From: Anseranas semipalmata
Lineage: Eukaryota > Chordata > Aves > Anseriformes > Anseranatidae
Direction: 5' to 3'
DNA length: 64,000 nucleotides
NCBI GenBank assembly: GCA_013399115.1
Contig: VXAA01003937.1
Coordinates: 17,636 to 81,635, forward strand
How positions within the stretch are numbered: position 1 is the stretch's first letter; each line of letters begins with the position of its first letter. Under the pieces are notes generated by a model. That model searched no databases. It was not told the origin of the DNA and saw only the letters and a program-made list of their open reading frames with translations. The position numbers were made by a program, and so were the translations under genes. Below are positions 56,341-64,000 of this stretch, one piece after another.

Positions 56341-59300
56341 TGTTTGTCTGTCGGTGGATAAAGCTCTCCTGCCCCTGGGGCTGTTCTCCTTTCAGTCCCC
56401 AGTTCTCGTGCTAACCACCCTGCGCCTTGGCTAGCAGGGAGCCAGCGTGAGCTGGTGTTACGTGTGCCGACTTCTCCTGTGGTCTGTCTGCTCGGGTATG
56501 GAAGTTCTGTTCTGGGCTCGGTGGAGAGTGAGGCCTTGAGGTCAGCGCAGACTGTTCCTAAATGCTCTCCTGGGGTTTTCCTGGTTCTGGAGCTCAGTTC
56601 AGTGTCTGAACTATGAACACTCATAAAATCTCTCTAAGTGTGCACCTGTTGAGTGAATTTTCATTAAGTGGAGATTTCCTTAAGCTTGTTGAATGCAGAA
56701 GGCTTACCTGAAGTAAACAATTGTATTTTCTTATATTTTTGTTGAGGATATTTTTATTTTGGTAAAAGTTCGAATTTTCACTGTTTCGCTATTCGAATCG
56801 TGAAACACTTGCAATTTAACTGCTAACTGTTTGCAGAATAGTTGGGGACTTCTAGTCTCTAGCTTATCTGCTGAGTACCTGTACTTGCGGCGCCGTGGGG
56901 TGCGGGACGAGGCTGGCGGTGCCGGTTGTTCCCCGCGGATCGGGAGTCAGCACGAGAGGCTGCGTACGCGGGAGTTGAACAGACCTGCAAATAGTCTGCT
57001 GCTGGCTTGAAACTGGAATCGCGGTATCTTTTCTGAAATCTGTGCAGCAAAAGCATACTTATGCTAATGTAAGAATTGGTAATAAGGGTGGAGTTTGTGT
57101 TTAGATGAGCAGTTAAGGAATTCCTGCTGCAAAATGAGCTCCTTCTTGCCTCAACAGTAAAAGGTCTTCTAAGGTATCTACTTCAAAATATTTCAGATCA
57201 GAAGGTTTAATTCAAATTAAACCTTAATTTCTTTAGTTGTCCCATCTCTTCATCAATGTCCTCTGCGGGTTTTGGTTTCTGCCCCAGGGACCTGGGCAGC
57301 ACTTCTTGCCATTGGCAAACGTGTGTTTTTGGAAAAAGAAAGCATCGCTTTAGTCGTATCTAATTTGCTGCGAGTCATACGTGAAAGGTCAAGTGTGCTG
57401 CTCTGTAGCTGAGCGTGCGAGTGTCCTCGGAATGAGGTTCATACTCAGAAGGATGGAGAAAGGTTTTGTGGTGCTCCTGCTTGTAAATGGAGTTTTTGCA
57501 TATGCCGATCGTTTTGGAGATGATTTGTAATGAAAAAATTCTGAATTAAATTGGACTTACTTAATTTTTGAGCATTTTTTTTAAAAAGCTTCTTTAAGTT
57601 TGCTTTGCTTCTCCCCAGAATAGCAAACTTAATTGCATCCTTCCTGTTTGTTCCTTCTTTCTTTGAAATCTTCCTTGCTATTAAACTTGTGGTAGCAATG
57701 CTGCCTACCTTTGCGGGGGAGAGGAAGAATTGGGCTTGTTGATGTTTCACAGCAGTTTATTTAAAATAGAAAAAATCAACTCCTACGTCTGCAGAGCAGA
57801 AGTTGCTTTGGAAAAAAAAAAAAACAGGTAAACCGCAAAATAATTTCTGCTAGCAACAGGAACGAATGCACAAAGTGGTGATGATTTGGCCTGTTTTGGA
57901 AGAGAGAAAACTTTGCTACCGGTTCTGACTCATTGTCCCAATGCACCGTGTGTGTGTTTATACGAATACATATTCATACATCATTTATTGACACGGGAGG
58001 TGTTGCTGGTGTACGGTCCATTAGATTCAGTCTGAGTCATGATCAAAGGGCACGCATCCATTGCAAATCTTTCACCCGAAGCCCTGGGGAGACGGGCGGA
58101 ATTGTGGCCTTTTTGGAGAACAACTGAATACGAGAATCCAGCTTGTGTCATGTTAATAGCTGTTTTTTCATGAATGCAATTCTTTAAAATGGGGCTGTGC
58201 TACAGGCTCGTGGTAAACACGTGCAATCCAGAAGTGCAACCGCGTTGTTCCTGCCATCTGTAGCAAAACTCCCATAGGTTAATTTGTGTGAAATAAGACA
58301 CAAGAAGAGAGTAGAAGGAAAAAAATGGGGTGAGGAGTGGTGCAGCGAGAAGTCAGGAGCCGCATGTGCACGGCTGAGGCTACCTGCAGCCGGCGGTGGT
58401 GGAGCCGGTCTGCACCCATCGCCCGCATCCCGCCGCATCCCGCCGTGCCTGGGTTCACTCGCACGGCAAGGTGCAGGCCGACACCAAATCTGCAGTAAAT
58501 GGAGCCGAGGATTAAACAAACACGTGCTGATTTCCTCAAGGGTTTGCTCCGTAACGCGGCTCTTAACTAACTGCCTGCTCCCATGGGAGAAGGGAGCGAG
58601 CATCACCCAGTGCCGAGCCGCTGCCAGGGCGTTCTCGGCTGGTGGAGCTGCTCATTTTCCCCCCACCTCCCACCTTCTGAAAATGCTGTATTTTAAAAAG
58701 CAGAGGAGACTGATACCAGGTTACCAGACCTGCAGCGACTTGCACACCAGGTGATGATAGTGGGGTGGGCACAAGGGTTTGGATGAGCATGGACGTAATC
58801 CAGAAGCACTATGTGCAAGCACGTCTGACAGCCGGGTCATGGGCTCGGCTAGTTGGGATGTTCGGAAGCCTTAGGGAGCAGAGTGAGTTAAGAGAATTTA
58901 TCGACAGCAGCTGCCTGTGTGCTGGAACAGCTGGAAGCTGAGATCAGTGCTGCAGGGGCACCGCGGCATCCCGGAGCCGCACGGCCCCCGGCTTGTCCCG
59001 GCGGCGCTGGAGGGGTGGAACCCTACGGCCCCCGCTGCACAGCAGCTCCCAAAGCCCCATCCCACTCTTTTATGGGAAAATCCATCTGGGAGTATTGCTG
59101 GAGGGCCTGCAGCTAAAGTTAATCCCATCAAGCTAAGAGCCCACAGAGGAAATAGAAATCGTGGTGTAGCCTCAGACAAAAATCAGTCTGTGCTCGTTAG
59201 GATCAAGGTTATTGCACTGCCAATTATTTCCCTTGAAAGACGTGAAGTCTCTGTCAGTGTCTTTTGGTTAACGATGCTGCTGGCCACGGTGGTCAGCTCG

Positions 59301-62300
59301 GGGTTTGTTTGCATGGGACTGATCCCGAGCAGAAAATCAGAAGGATTATGTTGTCGAGAGCAGTAAGTTTGGGTTGCAGTTCTCTGTGCAGCTTGCTCAC
59401 TAACTACAGTTTGAAGAAATTCGAGTGCAACTTCTTAAAGAAATACTGCGTGTCTTGTTACAAGACTTTAATTTGGCGTATTACAACAGGAAGAGCAGCT
59501 AAAATCTATTTTGAGAAGTGGAGCCAAAGGTCTGTGGAGGCTCCCTCTGGATTAACATCGACCATAAATCTCCAGTCATTTGGAGCCAAGTATTGTCTCT
59601 CTGTAAACTGTCCTCTCTTGAAAATAAGAAATTTCAGTCCAGACATCTTCAGTCCCCAGTTATTGGGGTGGAAGCGGGGAGGAGCCTCAGTCACAGACTG
59701 ATGGATAATGGAGTCTCGTAAGCAGGAACTGCTGTGTACCGCCGGGCTGTTCGTGTAGGTTGATGATTTCTGGGGTTTAAGAGCCGTGCGTGTTGCTGTG
59801 ACTCAGCTGGTCCAGCACTCATCGCACAGAGCGGTGGGGCGGCGGGAGGCACCGTGTGAGCACACGGAGGAGCTGCAGATCCTGTGCGGCGAGCCAGGAT
59901 TTGGGGTGTAGGCAAGGAGCCGCTCCTCCGCGTTAACCTCACCGAAAGCCTTTTCTCTGCACGTGAAAGTCACACAGGCCTCGTCCTCCGGGTCTGTTGC
60001 GAATCGCAGCAGTTTGGAGTCATTTCGCCTGTCCTGCAGCCCCCCCGGGACGGAGGCCCCACATGGGGGGGATGTGGTTCCCCCCCTTAGGGAGCTGGGG
60101 AAGGGAAACTTGCTTCGGAAGAAATCTCTCCTCTGTGGGTGCGCTCGATTTAATTACCATACGCGGTGATGCTGTAGGGACTGGTGCTCGTTCTGGTAAA
60201 GCCTTGGGGTCTGGAGGGGGCTGCAGGCTGTTTGCGGGGTGCGGAGGAAGCTGCTTGAAGAACAGAGTGGCACTCGGGAACCGACTCCACGGGCTGCCCT
60301 CTTACCTTTCTGCCTGTAACTCTTCCCTGCTGGCTGCGTGAACTGGTTTCCTTCTGGGTGGGAGCGTCCCTCCCGTCTGTGGGTTGCTTAGGGCACACTC
60401 CTGCTGCCCCTGGATTTTGTTTTGTTTTTTATTTTTTTGCCAGAGCACAAAAAGCAACTGAACAAGCTTCTGCTTGAAGCTGTTAGCAAACTGAATGGAG
60501 GCATTAGTGTGACATCTATCCTCCGTTAGCTAAATGTTTCTAAATGCTGTAGAGCACAGTGGAAAAAATATTTTTTTTCTTCTTACTTCGGTCCAATTAT
60601 TACCACTTCACCAGCAACTGACACTGCAAAAAGGGAGTTTCTGCAGGGGAGGCAGGGACACGCTCCGTAACGCCGCCTCTCCTAAGGACAAGCCACTTAA
60701 ACTTGCTGCAGTCCCATCAGACTGGGGTGAGATTAAATCAGCTGCTCCAGGAAATGAGATGAGTGTACCATCAACAAACAAAAAGCTGTCCAGTTGTAAC
60801 ACCTGGTTTTGATATTTGAGCAGAGAGCGCTTGCAGAGATGTCGCGTGGAGGAGACCTGGCCTCGCAGGCGGCTCTCGCAGACAGCTTGTTCCCCTGCTT
60901 CCCTGCCCTGGCTGCTGGAATATTCCCTAATACTCGGCTTTGCCCTGTCAAAGGGCTCTCCCCCTTGTCCTGCCCCAATTTCCGTGTGCAGCGAGTTCCT
61001 GCGTGGCGGAGCCTTGCTGCGTCCCGGGGGAGCTCCCGCGCTGGGCTCGGCGCTGGGGCTGCTCCGTGGTTCGCGTCCCTGTGTGATTTTTGTCCCAAGT
61101 CAGCCCGCTGCAGCTTGAGTGGCAGCGTGGTGTCACCTCCGGGTGCTTAAAAACTCAAAAATAAAACAACAACAACAAAAACAACGTGTACTTTAAAAAC
61201 ACAAAAACAAAACAAACAAAAAGCCGTCCTGTTTAATGGGACAACTTCTGTCTTCTAATTGTGCAGTTTTTTTTACTCCTAAATAATTTGCATTTGTTGA
61301 ATTTTTCTGTTCTAGACCTCTCTCTTGGCTTGTCGATCATCCCGCTTTCCTCTGTGCCTGTAATGCTTCGCAGATTCACTGCGTGGCGGAGGGAATGATC
61401 CCCGTCAGGGCAAGGCGGTGAAGGAGGGCCCCGGGGGTGGGACGCTCATGGAACGTGTATTTCTTTTCCTAGCAGGGATAGGTGTGCAAAGGTCGCAGAA
61501 GGAGGGATTGGGAACTGCGGTAGAATTCCGATATCTGACATTTCCTGCTGTCTTTGCGAACGAAACCAGTTGCTCGCTGTGGTTGGCGAAAGCTATTTCA
61601 ACCTCTGCGAGGCCTTCCAGCCGCAGCCGGGCACGCGTCCGCAGCCGGGGGGTCACCCCCTGGACAAGGAGCCCGAGGCTGTGCAGTGCTACCTCTTACA
61701 AAGGGAGGCTGTCTTGGCTGGTAGATTTAAAATTCTAGCAAACAACGTAGAATTTGAAAGCCCCAAGTCCTGTCAAGCCTGTGTTGCATTCTGGTTTGAA
61801 GTCTGTAATAGTAATTGTAGGTATGCATTCCAGTCCTGGTGGAAGCAAAGGAACCGAAGGAATCTCAGAAATCGGCAGAACACAAGCAACGGACAGAAAT
61901 ATTCCATCCCTCCCCACGCGACGGTGCTTTGCGCTGTGCTGACCGGCCTCGCTTCCTGGAGAGGGGTCTTCTCTGAAAACGCTTTATTGCTTCTCAGCAG
62001 GGGTTCTGACCTCTCCTTTCACTGGTAATTTGCGTGTGCGCGCGTTGGATGTTTAATAGCAATCACCTTCTGTATTAAAACATAAAAATAAACAAATCAC
62101 TGTCATAGCTATACAGAATAATTCGCAGCTAAAGCACTTTGCTATCAGATGGCTTTCAGCATGCTTTTATATCGTTTCTGATTTTATTCTGCCCTCCTTT
62201 TTCATCGGCTGTTCTAAGGAGCTGAAGTAGAAAGGATTAAAAATAAATAAATAATAGGGTATCTCCATCATATGCCCTATTACATGCCTGCATGCAGTCG

Positions 62301-62539
62301 GGGGCTGTGTTCTAAAAAACAGAATTCAAGGTACTGTGGTGCTTTATGTAAAAGGTAGCTCTGCCTTTGTTGTGAACTTCAATGAGAACAGCATTTGTAC
62401 GTTATCTTGGTCTCCTTGGTATCCAGCCCCGCTGCCTCCTCCTAATCTCTGGCTTGCCGAATATGAAAAAATGTAGAAGCAGAAGGTTTCCAAACGCGTC
62501 TGCCAGGGTTAATGCCAGAGCCTAAACACAGCCTGTCCC
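56341..62539. other. non-coding
   Basis: No supported exon. A short A/CAA-rich simple repeat lies at about 61147-61222. GC-rich patches at 58.35-58.7, 58.95-59.1 and 60.85-61.1 kb give featureless open frames. Confidence 0.4.
61147..61222. repeat. A-rich (CAA/CAAA) simple repeat
   Basis: Two adjacent runs of AACAACAACAA and AAACAAAACAAAC type. Confidence 0.85.
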
Positions 62540-62810
62540 AGCCTGTTCCCTTATTATTTGGAGAAGGAGGCGCCAGCCAGCGCTCGATGTGAGCGGTGGG
62601 CAGAAGCTCAGCGCCGCTCCCAGGAGGGGCGGCCGGGCTCCCGCGCGTGCTCCGCGCCTTTCCATCTGCCCGTCTTTAGGAGGCGAGATTTCGGAACCGG
62701 GGACGTGCTTGTGCTGCGGTGCTTCGGCTCCGGTCGGGTGCGTGCGCCTGCTCCTGCTGGGCTGCGTGGCCGGCTCCTTTCTGGGCAAAAACTGAGTAAG
62801 TGGCAGTGAA
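62540..62810 (+). promoter_or_regulatory. CpG-rich patch with consensus donor
   Basis: CG-dense stretch ending in CTGA|GTAAGTGG at about 62794, so it may be an alternative non-coding first exon on the + strand. No protein similarity. Confidence 0.25.
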
Positions 62811-63880
62811 AGCGACTGTAAGGCGAGCTCCAAAGGCTGCCCGGGAAAGTCCCTTTAATAAAGTTCTTCAGCGGCGTTGCTTGTTGCTGGGCAGGTCATT
62901 TGCTTTGGAAATCCTTGGTGAAGCAGCAAAATTTTGCTGAAACCTCTAATTCAGCAACCGAGTAACCACCATCAGTGACTCCTTCTCGAAGAACTGTCTG
63001 TGGCAATGCCGGGGTTTGCTGAGCAATGAAAACGAGGCGCTTTTAGGTGGTTTCTCTGACTTAGAGCAAATTTTATTTATCTGCTGTAAGCTGTGTTGCT
63101 TCCTTAACCTCTGCTTTTTGCATAGCGAAAGAAGAGTGCAGCTACCTTCAAAATAGGTAGGAACGTGACTGCAAGTGGCTTGTGCCGATACCGAACCCCA
63201 AACATCCAGCTAGCGAAGCAACCCCGTGGGGTTTGGCGCTTTGCAGGAGTTCAGGCCTCCAGGAGGGCACCTGGGGACGGTGCGAGGAGGCTGCCAGCGC
63301 CTTGGCTGCGTGAAGCCGGTTCTGGCTGTGCTGCGGTTGCAGACCCCGCGCAGCGTGCGTGCGGTGAGGTAAGGATTGCCTGGAGAAGCTGCACCGGGCT
63401 TGCTGGTGTTACCAAGCAAAAACACGTCCTGCTGGAGGCGTTGGAGCAAGTCTTCAAAGTTCGTCCGCTTGATACGGAGCCTGTGTCATTTTTAGGGTCA
63501 GCTGTGCATACTGTCCAAAGTGTTGTGCCCATTCCTTTTTAAATGGCGACAGTGTTCAAACTAGAAGGGCTCTTCTATTTTTATTTGAAGGCTGCATGCA
63601 AGCAGGCATGCTGAATACTTGCCAGATGTCTGAGCTGTGCTTTGGAGCACGCTTTGTATTGAATTCTTGTAGGCATTGTAATGAGTTGGCAGCAGAAGCG
63701 CCTGCATCTCTGCTCTGTGGCTCTGTTGTTGTCAGTGGAACGCTGTCGGGAGAGAAAACACGAGTCCGTGTTTCCTGCTGAAATCCGTGGTGCCTATCAG
63801 GCTTCGGAATGGCCGGAAGAAAGCTGTCGTGTCCTAACTCATCGCGATCTTCTGGCGGCAGCTGTACGGGGAGCCCGGTA
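62811..63880. other. non-coding
   Basis: Nothing recognised apart from a moderately CpG-rich patch at about 63230-63370. Confidence 0.4.
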
Positions 63881-64000
63881 GGAGCAAAGGGAAAGCACGA
63901 AGCAGCCCGGGGCAAGATGGCTCTGCGGGTCCCGCGCGGAGCTGTCGCGAGCCCGGCTGCCTCCGTCGGCACGGGCGCGAAAGGCTTCCCTCGTCTCTTG
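63881..64000 (+). other. CpG-rich edge with a possible start codon
   Basis: ATG at 63917 in the context GGCAAGATGGCTC (also YY1-like) opens 28 codons (MALRVPRGAVASPAAS...) that run off the window. It may be the 5' end of a gene to the right, but it could equally be chance in CG-rich sequence. Confidence 0.2.

Noticed and set aside
61500..62030. 152-codon open frame (MLAVVGESYFNL...)
   Set aside because: No splice support, no domain, and several overlapping frames of similar length point to composition effects.
1..64000. CRISPR arrays, operons, insertion sequences, tRNA or rRNA genes
   Set aside because: The window is vertebrate nuclear DNA; no regularly spaced repeats, no tRNA cloverleaf with A and B boxes and no rRNA segment was recognised by eye.

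Overview
This is a vertebrate chromosome window, most likely from a bird. The coding parts are GC-rich, compact and intron-split. Two fragments of the avian CR1 LINE are recognisable (about 39.8 kb and 47.3 kb), and other recognisable transposons are nearly absent. The gene order matches the conserved SPESP1 - NOX5 - (GLCE) block of human chromosome 15q23. The assembly is a draft: there is an 876-base N gap at 35743-36618 and a single N at 20458.

Left part (1 to about 10.8 kb): after about 3.8 kb with no gene I can support, a CpG-rich promoter leads into a signal-peptide exon at 3995. Three more exons follow (7606, 9070 and 9552). Their splice phases fit and keep one frame open for 207 codons. 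By position and by weak similarity of its C-terminal part I take this as the SPESP1 (sperm equatorial segment protein 1) counterpart. From about 10018 to 10542 the coding similarity continues but hops between reading frames, so the conserved C-terminus is broken in this sequence. Two AATAAA signals follow near 10.8 kb.

Middle part (18.99-27.18 kb): a nearly complete NOX5 gene for the calcium-activated NADPH oxidase 5. I can place 16 coding exons giving about 766 residues: EF-hands, a six-helix haem-binding membrane domain with all four haem histidines, and FAD- and NADPH-binding domains ending in the usual F. Oddities are a 26-bp duplication around the lone N in exon 3 that breaks the frame (almost surely an assembly error), a GC donor in the last intron, and a strongly diverged regulatory loop between the FAD and NADPH halves.

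Right part (27.2-64 kb): no conserved protein-coding gene. It holds a near-perfect 40-bp-arm hairpin at 29552-29634, several AT-rich, TAAT-rich islands that look like conserved regulatory elements, an old palindromic repeat containing a perfect CRE (33.3 kb), and a CpG island cut by the N gap (possible first exon of GLCE, whose coding exons are not in the window). There are also two exon-like segments at 39.0 and 40.2 kb, the CR1 pieces, and more CpG-rich patches near 62.6 and 63.9 kb.
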